64,000 nucleotides of DNA, from the NCBI GenBank assembly GCA_907163375.1, contig CAJQUW010001866.1, forward strand, positions 1,178,001 to 1,242,000, in the 5' to 3' direction. Position 1 is the first letter of the stretch; each line of letters opens with the position of its first letter. This document shows positions 54,441 through 64,000 of the stretch, in pieces. The DNA is from Prostheceraeus crozeri. Its lineage: Eukaryota > Platyhelminthes > Polycladida > Euryleptidae. A program made the translations under genes and the position numbers. The notes under the pieces were generated by a model. It had not been told where the DNA came from and searched no databases. It saw only the letters and a list, made by a program, of their open reading frames with translations.

Positions 54441-54549
54441 CCTGCAGAAGCCCGTTTTTAGGACAGGACAAGCATCTTTTTCATGTCAGTAGAAATATGA
54501 AATGTGCATCTTATTGTGTATTGATGAATACTAGTCATGTCCCAATAAT

Positions 54550-55175
54550 ACCCAAGAACTCTTTACAAAGTGCAATAACCCTATCTATATTGTAAGATTC
54601 CTGTCTTGTGCGCAAGAAATTCTCCATAAAATGCAAGAATCCTTCCTAAATTATGATATGATCCTTTCTTTATTATAGTGCTAGAACATTTACGATATTG
54701 CTGAAGCTCTTTTCTAATTGCACTTAAAAACTCCTTCTAAATTGTAATAACTTTTCATATCTAACAGCACAATATTCTCCATGATTATTGCTTTAATAAT
54801 AAAGTTTAAGCTTCCCAAAGAGTGCATAAATTTCAAGGGGTGGAATTAACCGTCTCTATTGCACTCCTCCTTTGAAATTTCATTAGAACATAGAAAGTTT
54901 TTCATCCTCTAAAACGGTAAATTCCACATAGAAATCTCAGGAAATGCCGCTGATATCTACCATTCCATAACAAATGGAGACTGGTCTTATATTACAAGAA
55001 CACTTCCGATATTGAAAGAACTGTTTCTAAATTACCCTTTTAATTTGAAGAGCAAATTGCATATTTTAGGGAACCCACATTAATTTCAAAAACCTTTTCC
55101 AAGTTTCCAGAACATCACTGTCTAATTTTGAAGATACTCCTCCTATTTTCAAGAATCTTTCTTAGATTTAATAGC
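54550..55175 (+). repeat. Quasi-periodic AAGAA-CYTTC-TAAATTG region
   Basis: Degenerate units of about 20-24 bp follow each other, e.g. CAAGAATCCTTCCTAAATTA, AACTCCTTCTAAATTG, CAAGAACACTTCCGATATTG and AAAGAACTGTTTCTAAATTA. They run at about 54550-54780 and again at about 54990-55175. It looks like a very old minisatellite. Confidence 0.55.
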
Positions 55176-55279
55176 CTTTTGTAGATTGTACAGTGGAAAA
55201 ATTCTGATTTCATCCAGAATCATTTTTGATTGCACATAATTCATCTTCGATCTGAAAAGGCCATCATTCAAGCAACAGG

Positions 55280-55440
55280 ACATAAGGTTGGTTTCCATTG
55301 GGTCGCGCGTTGTACGTCGTAGCACCGTCTTCCGCAATAGCGCGCTCTGATTGGTCAAAGTTTGCGCTTCAACTCGTAAGACGGTTTTCAATCAGTGTCT
55401 GCTTCTTTGCCGTGTGTGTCACGTGTAATACAGTGCCCAT
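55280..55440. promoter_or_regulatory. CpG-rich patch with CCAAT and E-box words
   Basis: In an AT-rich setting this stretch has many CG dinucleotides (GTCGCGCGTTGTACGTCGTA), GATTGG near 55354 and CACGTG near 55430. It could be a promoter, but no exon is recognised beside it. Confidence 0.25.
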
Positions 55441-56010
55441 TCTGCCATGAACGTCGAGTGTTCTTGTCGTTAGAAAAAGGAAAGATAATTGTGACGTTAA
55501 ATTTTAATCGACAGCGCCGACGGTGAAGCGACCTACGATCCATTGAAAACCAGCCGATAGTCTACAGGCGACAGAAAGTAACAATTGGTTAATGCGATGA
55601 ATATATATTTTGCTAACTACTTTACACCCATACATGTACTTATTTTTGTTTTCATAGCTTCTATATGCGGCGAATCCCTCTGGTGATAATGTCATGTCTT
55701 TCTTGGAGTCAAAGCGCAACCAGCTTTTTGCATTTCACTTGAGAATTTCTCATTTTCGTATTGATTCTCATATGTACGAAAGTGAGTTTTTATTGTCTTT
55801 GGCCGTCCGTGAACGCTGTTCTCCGGTCCCGTTGTTTTTTGCAACATCTCGTATATTGTCAAATAAATGTGTCTCAAACAATGACTTTTACGATGGACGA
55901 AGTGGTTGATCAATAGATTTAGGACTATAGTCATACCAAGTAAGCCCATTGAAAATAACTATTCTTGGTTTGTGGCATCAAGCCTTCGATAAAGCTGTTT
56001 TGTGGAAATT

Positions 56011-56217
56011 CACTGTTGACTGTGCAATACCAAAGCTACTTACGAAACCGATGTACAAAAAACGATTGGATTATCTTTATCATCCAATCGGGAAGGCAAT
56101 CGCTTTCGTAATGTATCAACACGAACAATAGTGCCTTCCTACATTTTGTTATTCTCGTTTTGTACATCGGTTTCGTATTCAATATCAGGCAGCTTTCGCA
56201 CTGCACAGTTCACAGTG
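56011..56217. repeat. Foldback element with nested hairpins (207 bp)
   Basis: Outer arms 56011-56064 and 56155-56217 pair over ACGAAACCGATGTACAAAA and over CACTGT/ACTGTGCA blocks. Inside are a perfect 9-bp hairpin CGATTGGAT/ATCCAATCG (56063-56090) and an 8-bp stem GGAAGGCA/TGCCTTCC (56091-56139). Confidence 0.75.
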
Positions 56218-56299
56218 TGGAACAATTGAATATTGAGTAGCATTCTCAATTGAAATATTGAATGCAATATTAGGAATCATCAACATGCCTAGTTCACAT

Positions 56300-56973
56300 C
56301 TCTCAACATCGAAACAACCAGACTTGTAAGTGGCCGGGAAACCCGCGGGCCGGGCCGAGCTTGGGCTATTTTGAAACTAACACCATGTAGCCAACTTGTA
56401 GCGATTCATAAATAATGGTTGCTTCTCTCAATACTGACGGTCATAGCTAGAACTAGTCGCGACGGTCAGAAAATCATTTTTTCATTGAATATATGTAAAT
56501 TCAAGTCTGAATTCTGACGAATCAGGAAATTTGCATCACTTCAAACGTGTGCCGTTAGAAAAATTTATTCGAGAAAGTAAATTGAGAAGATAATTGAGAA
56601 TAATCAAAAAGTCTTGGAATAAATTGAGTTCGTGAGACCCATGTGAAAAACATTTCAATTTTTTCCACGCTACGTAATAAAGCAGACAGTTAAAGTTCGA
56701 GTGTGTTCTCTAATTCCGCTGAATTCCGCTTCCTTGACATTTGCCAGTCGCGTGAGACAAAGGGAGACGAATTTCTCCTTGTCAATCTCCGCGGTTTCTG
56801 AAAACCAGACGAATAAGTAATTCAGCTCTAAACTACGCATTTAAGCATCATTTTTCATAATTGCATATTTAAATCAAATGAATATCAAGTTACGCATACA
56901 AAGTTACAGTCATGGAAGCAAATAGAAGTAAGCTTTTTAATAGATATCGTTAACACCAGAATTCATAAGAGTC
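56300..56973. other. Interval without a recognised gene
   Basis: It holds a GC-rich patch near 56330-56370 (GCGGGCCGGGCC). CCAGACTTGTAA (56318) recurs in inverted form near 57918, where another GGGCCGGGCC patch lies, hinting at a decayed repeat pair. Confidence 0.4.
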
Positions 56974-57598
56974 CACAGAATTATATTCATCTGCGCGCTT
57001 CGGTTTCCTAGAAAGGAAAAATTGTATGTAACCTTAATATCGAAATGGCACATCACAGAATGCTTGCTCACTCACTCACTCAATCACACACTTGCTCCTT
57101 CTCGAATGGATAATTCGTGTATCGCTTACATTGCAAATGGCAAACAATAAGCTGTCAGCAGAGGACACCAGAACCAGTGAGAGATGCGTGCGTGCTGTGA
57201 TATCACTTCGCACACACCAAAACACACATCGATGTGTGGCTTCGATTCAATGTATGCACTATACAGTGAGCAATGCCGAGGAGAGGGTATGAAATCATCA
57301 AGTGAACTAATTTTCGTACGCCTGCTACTTTTTTAAATAATGATGGGAAGGGCCAATATTATGGAGAAAACTTCTGCGCAATTATCTGAATTCCTCGAAT
57401 CTGAAGGAATTTTGGTAATCGAAGCACTTTGTTGGAACTCACATTAATCCGCAAGCGACGCACGACTTTTTTCCTATCTCCATAAGGTGCTAGGAATTCC
57501 TTTTTGCCCACCTAATGGGTTCTTCGTCGTGCCGTCCATTTCGTATTAATCACACTTCTAGCAAACCGAAGCTGATAAACAAAATATTTAATTCTGTG
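56974..57598 (-). mobile_element. hAT-type MITE family H, copy D (625 bp)
   Basis: Ends are CACAGAATTATATTC and AATTCTGTG. The flanking octamers TAAGAGTC (56966-56973) and TTAGAGTC (57599-57606) match at 7 of 8 positions. The inside aligns with copy C in reverse and with the outer parts of A and B. A CACTCACT patch is extra. Confidence 0.82.
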
Positions 57599-57606
57599 TT
57601 AGAGTC

Positions 57607-58200
57607 ATATAAACAAAGAATGAAGACTTTAGTCGAATTGTCCTGATTTGAGGCACAATAAGACAATCAGAACGGTCACTTTGACGAAGTAAGAACTCGT
57701 ACAAACAGTTCCTGTATAACTTGTGATCAAAGTCTCACTTTATAGATCAAAAGTCAGATATGCGTGGGATTAATCATGATGGTAAAACAAATGCAGTATT
57801 GTGAGGGTTTATATATTATATATGATAAACCCACTAATTAAAGGACTTGCAGCTCGAGATGAGCGGGCAGCACCGCTACTGGGCCGGGCCTGGCTTTGTC
57901 TGAGCGCAACCCAAATCATTTACAAGTCTGGACACAACTCCCTACTTTAAGTTGCAGCCGCCCAGTTAAATTTGAGATTTGCATATAGCACATAAAGGCA
58001 AATTTCGGCAGGCATTCATTAAATTCTGCAACCAACTGGCGTAGGAACTCTACTGACATGTCATCCAAATTAAAAGCGTTGACTGTCGACTGAAATTTAC
58101 CTGCGGTGAGAAATGAATGCTTCAATATAGCACATAGTAGAATATAGCGGAGTACTTGTCGCTGTTGTGGAATAGAACGCGTATGTTGCAACTGGGAGGC
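57607..58200. other. Interval without a recognised gene
   Basis: A GC-rich patch with GGGCCGGGCC lies near 57880. Frames show no domain. Confidence 0.4.
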
Positions 58201-58960
58201 AGTAGGCCTATTCCTACACAAAGGCACACATCTCGCTTTACATCTTGGTCTATATTTAGGTTAGCCTAGTCACAAGCTTCAATACCCTTAATAGGCCTAC
58301 AAATTTTAGGACTGACCGATTGTGATAGCCTAGGCATTAGGGCAGCAATTTTTATGCAGGCATGTCAGCGATAAGCCCTGACGGCATTGTTAGTCAGACT
58401 TAGGGCTTAAAACGTAGCTATGCATTCCGAAGGGACGCGTAGCTGACTGTTTAGGCTATATAGCGGCAGCATGCAGGTTACTAATTATTGATTAGGCTTA
58501 GAGTCAGCGATTTAGAAGTCATAAAGCAAATTATTACAGTAGGCTTACGTCATCTTTTAGTTTTGACATTTTGTAACCATGCACGGCCTTACTACTACAT
58601 AGCTACATTGAGGTCTAGTCATACGACGTAGCCTATGTGCCGATACGCGCAAACTTAACCGCATAAGCCGGCTAGGCCTATAGCCTAGTTTATGTGCAGC
58701 CTATATAGGCACACGTCAGAGAGCATTAGCCTACATAGCTGTAGGTTAAGGCACTGCATGGTTACCAAATGGCAAAACTAAAAGATTAAATGCGGTAATA
58801 ATGAACATCATGATTTCTAAATCATTCTAAGATAAAAAATTACCAATTTCTAAAGGTTTATCGCGCGCAATGTAGCGTTATCACATTCAGTGGGCCTATA
58901 GCTACAAGCTGTCATGCAGACTAAGTTCACTTATAAATTTATTATAGAGCCTAGACCATG
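58200..58960. other. Region dense in TAGGCCTA/TAGCCTA words
   Basis: About fourteen occurrences of TAGGCCTA, TAGCCTA, AGCCTAG or close variants are found in 760 bp on both strands, for example at about 58203, 58290, 58326, 58628, 58671, 58697 and 58891. No frame or tandem period goes with it. Confidence 0.6.
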
Positions 58961-59010
58961 TAATATCAGAGCTACAAAAAAGCGGCAGAATAGAAAATTT
59001 CCAGTCAGTA

Positions 59011-59442
59011 GGTGACATGCCACGCGTAATTACGGAACACCCCAAACATCCGTGGTTAAAGACATTCTATTCTTCTACCCGCGTACATACGCGCTGCACT
59101 AAGAGTCAGAAATCACTTGATCTGATGCCGTTAAAACATAGCGAGTGTTTATGAATACGCGCGGGCGAGCGTCTATAGTTTGCGCGTCGTCTACGGTATT
59201 CCTGCGTTGGCGCTTGAACCACGGATGAACCGCTAAGCATGTACTGTCTTCCCAGAGCATGAAATTGAGGTCCTATCACATTGTTTAGCCTCTGATACAT
59301 GCAGACACATGAGACGCAAAGTCTATATAACAGGACTGCCAACTATACTAACTTATATAACAGATGTTGCAGCAATGTCACCCATAGCCACGGATGTTTA
59401 GGGTCATGCGTAATTACGCGTAATTGAGCGTGGCATGTCACC
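59011..59442. mobile_element. MITE with about 50-bp terminal inverted repeats, TA-flanked
   Basis: The left end GGTGACATGCCACGC and the right end GCGTGGCATGTCACC are perfect inverted repeats. Homology continues through GTAATTACG and AAACATCCGTGG. TA lies on both sides (59009-59010 and 59443-59444), fitting insertion at TA as in the Tc1/mariner class or similar. No transposase. Confidence 0.8.
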
Positions 59443-59444
59443 TA

Positions 59445-60180
59445 ATGGTCCGGGTCCAAGGAGGACCCAAACAGCCCCGCGGAACCGACCCGCATTCAGC
59501 CCAGACCTATTCTTTTTAATACTTATCAGGTACAAAAACCCGGATAATTTAATCTAAATCTGACTTTACATGCATGCTGTGTTCAACATATTCCAGGTAT
59601 TTTGATGATGTTGCGTACACTCCATTATCCTGTTAGCTATTATTGAGAGGCTCTTCTTTGAGAGGCTGCGCCTCTGCTGAGACCTAGATTTTCTTATTCT
59701 GATCACCTCTTTGATGTTTCATTGAATCTTTCTTGAAGCAGCTTCGAATAGCTAATTAACATGAGACGCTGATCAGAAATGAAAATCACATTTAGAGTAG
59801 GTGTATATTTAGAATGTAGGTTTAATGGAAATTGATGAAATTTCAATAAGAACACAGAGAAAACGGGAGCTCCACCTAAATCCATCTAATGTACATCAGT
59901 TATGCCTAAATGAGAAATTTCTACTCTCAAAGGCGACATGTTGTAGAAATATCAATTTTTCTCACAACTTCTAACGCCGAAGTTTCTCTTTCATCATCAG
60001 AGCACATCACGTTCATGGCTTTCCGTTAGCTGAGAAGCTTTTAAGTCTCGAAAATCAAAACTTCTTGTCTACACCTTTTGATCCTGTTGTAATCTATCCA
60101 AAAGTTTGCGTTTAGAATGAAGTGCAACTGGTTTTAGGCAGATTACTTCAGCCTCTTCCACTTCATTCTTCTCCCTTAGC
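59445..60180. other. Interval without a recognised gene
   Basis: GC-rich words near 59450-59510 (CCGGGTCCAAGGAGGACCC forms a small palindrome), then AT-rich DNA. Confidence 0.4.
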
Positions 60181-62010
60181 CTCTTCTTCTAATGTTTCGC
60201 TTTCCCCCCTTTCTTCTTCAGATTGGTCGTGATTTTCTTATTTTTCCTTTTCTTATTTTCCATCTTCCTCCAATTCCTCTTCAGCCTCTCCTTGCCTTTA
60301 TTCTCTGGTATATTCCTTCTCCTCCATCAGATTTTCAACTTTCTTCTTCTCTTTCTTTTTTTCTTCTCCCTTATTATCCTCCTTCCTTTTCTTCCTCCTC
60401 CTCCCCTCCTTCTTCTCACTTAGCCGCTTCTTCTTATTCTTCTCTTTCCGCTCTTTCTTCGTCAAATAAGTCGTGATTTTCCTATTCTACTTCAGTCTTT
60501 CCTTCTCGTACTCCCGCCTCTTCATTCATCCTCTCCCAAGTCACCATCTTTCTTTTTCTTCTCCCCCTTCTGTCCTCCTCCACCACTCCTTCTCGAACTG
60601 TTACCTCCTTCTTCATAATCATCTTCTTCCTTGTCCTCCGCTTTCTTTTCCTCCTTCGCCATCTTTTTTCTTCATTTCCTCTTCTCCTTTATCGACTTCC
60701 TTCTTTTTTCCCTCCTTCTTCCTTGCTTCTACTTCATCACATTTTCTCATTCACTCCTTCATTGTATTTTTCTCTGCTGATCCTCTGTTTCTCCTTCATC
60801 TTCCTTTTCCTTCTCCCTCCTTCCCGATTTCTCCTTCCCCTCTCATTCTCTCTCCTTTATCAACTTCCTTCTTATTCTTCCCCTGCTCTTCTCCTTCTCC
60901 TTTATCAACTTCCTTCTTATTCTTCCCCTGCTCCTCTCCTTCTCATTCATCAACTTCCTTCTCACTCTTCCCCTGCTCCTCTCCTTCTCATTCATCAACT
61001 TCCTTCTCACTCTTCCCCTGCTCCTCTCCTTCTCCTTCATCAACTTCCTTCTCACTCTTCCCCTGCTCCTCTCCTTCTCCTTCATCAACTTCCTTCTTAT
61101 TCTTCCCCTGCTCCTTTCCTTCTCCTTCATCAACTTCCTTCTTATTCTTCCCCTGCTCCTCTCCTTCTCATTCATCAACTTCCTTCTCACTCTTCCCCTG
61201 CTCCTCTCCTTCTCCTTTATCAACTTCCTTCTCACTCTTCCCCTGCTCCTCTCCTTCTCATTCATCAACTTCCTTCTCACTCTTCCCCTGCTCCTCTCCT
61301 TCTCATTCATCAACTTCCTTCTTATTCTTCCCCTGCTCCTCTCCTTCTCCTTCATCAACTTCCTTCTTATTCTTCCCCTGCTCCTTTCCTTCTCATTCAT
61401 CAACTTCCTTCTCACTCTTCCCCTGCTCCTCTCCTTCTCCTTCATCAACTTCCTTCTCACTCTTCCCCTGCTCCTCTCCTTCTCATTCATCAACTTCCTT
61501 CTTATTCTTCCCCTGCTCCTCTCCTTCTCCTTTATCAACTTCCTTCTCACTCTTCCCCTGCTCCTCTCCTTCTCATTCATCAACTTCCTTCTTATTCTTC
61601 CCCTGCTCCTCTCCTTCTCCTTCATCAACTTCCTTCTTATTCTTCCCCTGCTCCTCTCCTTCTCCTTCATCAACTTCCTTCTTATTCTTCCCCTGCTCCT
61701 CTCCTTCTCCTTCATCAACTTCCTTCTTATTCTTCCCCTGCTCCTTTCCTTCTCCTTTATCATATTTTTCTTCTTCCTTTCCTCTTCTCCCTAATCATCT
61801 TCTCCCACCTTCTCCTTTTCCTCTTCTTCCTCATCATCCTCCTTCCCTCTTTTTCCTCTCCTTCTTCTACTCCTGCCTATTTCTTCCACATTGTTATCTT
61901 CTTCTTCGTCTGCTTTGTCCCCTTTTCCTTCATTTCTTCTTCGCCATCTTCCTCCTTTTCATCCCCGTCATTTTCTCTGTCTTCTTCATCTTTCACTTCT
62001 CATTTTACTT
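60180..62010 (+). repeat. 1.8-kb polypyrimidine tract
   Basis: The plus strand is overwhelmingly C and T, mostly TTC, CTT and CCT words, with few purines. It surrounds the 45-bp minisatellite. Confidence 0.9.
60857..61763 (+). repeat. 45-bp pyrimidine-rich minisatellite, about 20 units
   Basis: ATCAACTTCCTTCT recurs every 45 bp (for example 60904 and 60949). Units vary at three sites: TATTC or CACTC, CCTCTCC or CCTTTCC, and CCTT or CATT. As 45 is a multiple of 3, several frames stay open on both strands and encode artificial 15-residue repeats. Confidence 0.95.
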
Positions 62011-62039
62011 ATTTTCTTCCACGGTAATTTCTGAATTAA

Positions 62040-63085
62040 TCGTCCCCAACTAAAGGGTGCAGTTGCTAACCTCAAGTGTTTGCTATACTTTGATTCACGA
62101 ATTGTATCCCTTTTTGCCCTCAGTTGACAACGTTTCCTCCCCTGGCTTATTGGCAGACTCGTTGGGAGGACGAAGTCTCTTAAATTGTGAATTTCTTCGT
62201 ATTCTGCTGAACATTCAATTTCATGCCGACAAAGGAACTACATTATCATCCAATTTATCGCCTTAGAGATGAGAAAAATAGTTCGAAGATTTAAGACTTG
62301 ATAAGATGAAAATTTCGATGTGCTGACTCGTCAGGAAGACTGCGATTGAATTAGCCTAACCTTATTCCGCTGCTATTTTGTAGTAGGAATACTTTGATTA
62401 CATCGTTTATGACATGGAGGTCCGACTTTTCGCTTTGTTTAAGTCGTAGGATGGTCAAGACAAAAAATTAGAGCAGTTTCACACATGCGACATTTTGCAG
62501 CGCGATTGTCGCTAAAATTTGGACTTCGATTTCTGCGTCTGTCAATCATCGGACAAATCATGTCAATCTCTCGATTTCATGAAACATAGAAAGTGGATGT
62601 GTCTTATCCTATTGGAGAAGGATTTGAACCTAAATTGCTCTGAAGGCAGGCTTCAGCTCTTGTTTTCATCGAAATCGGTAGGAAATTTCCTATCAGAATA
62701 TCTGAAATGTATTACATAGTACGCCATAATATTCAAAATCAGCATAAATCATTCATTTTTCAGCAATTTTGTCTCGCCGTCTACTCTGTGTAATAGACAT
62801 GCAACCTCATTTGATAGACATAGAAATCTCAGAAACCTATTCAATCAGTTCATCGATTGCGTCATCTATTCATGGCACAAGTCAACAAATTTTCACGAAG
62901 CGACCACTTTCATCATGTCAATAAGAACAGTATTTTACAATCTACTGCATCTATTGTCAATATGCGCTGTTTTTTGTGCAAGTGTCCCAGTCTAGTCAAG
63001 CAATGAAACATAGTGCATGAGCAGGGCCCTCTGGGAGTCTTGAATGGTATGAAAATAATTCTCTCCATGGCGGAAGCCATGCGAG
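62040..63085. other. Interval without a recognised gene
   Basis: AT-rich sequence with no family motif. A word like TTTCACACATGCGACA near 62477 recalls the inverted CGCGACATGTGTGAAA of the duplication that follows. Confidence 0.4.
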
Positions 63086-63086
63086 T

Positions 63087-64000
63087 CATCAACTTCTTCA
63101 TATTCTGGGAATCAGTTTGGTGTGTGGATCACCAAAATCCGAGCACTGACGGCTGAGAACGAAGAATTGATGACATGGACTGACTTAAGTAATCGTCGAT
63201 TGCACGTGCATAGAAGGCACTATTGTTTGACGCATGCGGAAGTCAATGACTCCAACACACTCAAACTTCAAATGTATATGATAGAATCGGTTCTACTGAA
63301 CGAAATTTAGCAATTTGTAATTAATTTGTTTTAATCAGAAATGCTCTCAGATTGACACTACGTTTTAGATTGTTAGTCGGTCAAAACTGAAAATCGCCTG
63401 AAAATCGCGCGATTTCCAGGAGAATTCTTGCGACAATTTATCTGCTTTTAAAACGCGCGACATGTGAGAAAAGCTCCATAGGCTGTAATGTTACCCTGGC
63501 ATCCGCGTGACTATGCTGCTGTCTTCGATGGACATAGCTTTCCAATTGTCTCTGTTGACCATTGTTGCAAGGAAAAAATTTCTCTGCATGTTGGACGTCC
63601 TAGGCGCCATCAACTTCTTGATACTCTGAGGATTAGTTTGGTGTGTGGATCACCGAAATCTGAGCACTGACGGCTGAGAACTAGGTCAAAATGTGAAGTG
63701 GCGATATTGAATGACTTCAGTCATTGTCGTTAGCACGCGCATTGGCTACAGTATTGATTGATTTACACGAAGTTCGAGAACATCAACACTTTGTAAATCA
63801 AAGATGTTTTTCCAGATAGAATCGGTTATACTTAGCGAAAATTAGCAATTCGAAATGAGTTTCAATCGCCATGTCATGCTGAACTCAGAAATGTTCTTAG
63901 TTAGACATGACATGAGGTCAAAAATCAAAATGGCGCGATTTACTCACGGCAAAATGAAAACGCGCGACATGTGTGAAAGGCTCCATTGGCTGCAATGTTA
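63087..64000 (+). repeat. Tandem duplication of about 515 bp, second copy cut by the window end
   Basis: Copy 1 (63087-63493) and copy 2 (63608-64000) share CATCAACTTCTT, TTTGGTGTGTGGATCACC, GAGCACTGACGGCTGAGAAC, ATAGAATCGGTT and AACGCGCGACATGTG, in order, with offsets of 507-521 bp. Identity is about 75% by eye. Copy 2 is preceded by 115 bp that may belong to the unit. Confidence 0.75.

Noticed and set aside
60473-62053. Very long frames (526 and 434 codons plus, 306 codons minus) over the minisatellite
   Set aside because: The 45-bp unit is a multiple of three and pyrimidine-only sequence has almost no stop codons, so several frames stay open by composition. No domain, no splice context.

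Overview
The window looks like repeat-rich DNA of an invertebrate animal, probably marine. The only host gene recognised with confidence is a class A G-protein-coupled receptor with short coding exons and canonical GT/AG introns. Around it lie a CR1-type LINE, a Penelope-like element, a Tc1 transposon, hAT-type MITEs, tRNA-derived SINE-like repeats and a complete-length Polinton (Maverick). The phylum cannot be settled from the sequence.

Layout. 1-1087: tandem 288-bp repeat, each unit carrying a tRNA-like gene. 1088-2463: LINE fragment with ORF1 and part of the endonuclease, minus strand. 3670-4215: 3' end of a Penelope-like element with a decayed hammerhead-like motif. 5509-7323: a duplicated spacer, then an open Tc1 transposase. 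7.3-22.9 kb: no convincing gene, but many dispersed repeats, including three members of a hAT-like MITE family (a fourth lies at 57 kb) and a 108-nt nested hairpin at 15.5 kb. 22988-46547: the Polinton, with long terminal inverted repeats and a perfect 6-bp target duplication. 46584-51682: three exons of the GPCR. 51.7-64 kb: no gene recognised; three foldback or MITE structures, a 45-bp pyrimidine minisatellite, a region dense in TAGGCCTA-like words and a roughly 515-bp tandem duplication that runs off the end.

The Polinton is the centre of interest. It is about 23.56 kb, begins AG and ends CT, and carries the expected replication and virion parts: protein-primed PolB, integrase with chromodomain, packaging ATPase, adenovirus-type protease, major capsid protein and small basic virion-type proteins. 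It reads as a fairly recent fossil: ends and target duplication are clean, and perhaps three or four of its frames are interrupted. Its cargo is unusual. A 181-residue TATA-binding-protein-like protein shows both TBP repeats and lies next to a duplicated small gene that may be PC4-like. There are also a DEDDh exonuclease-like protein and two small RING-finger proteins. Two of its genes share a promoter and 5' design: paired CCAAT boxes 17 bp apart, a TATA box, and a candidate intron directly after the start codon. Together these suggest that the element brought part of its own transcription machinery.

The Polinton sits in the GPCR intron that splits the DRY motif, 30 bp upstream of the splice acceptor. 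The receptor's first three transmembrane segments must lie to the left; I could not find them in this window.
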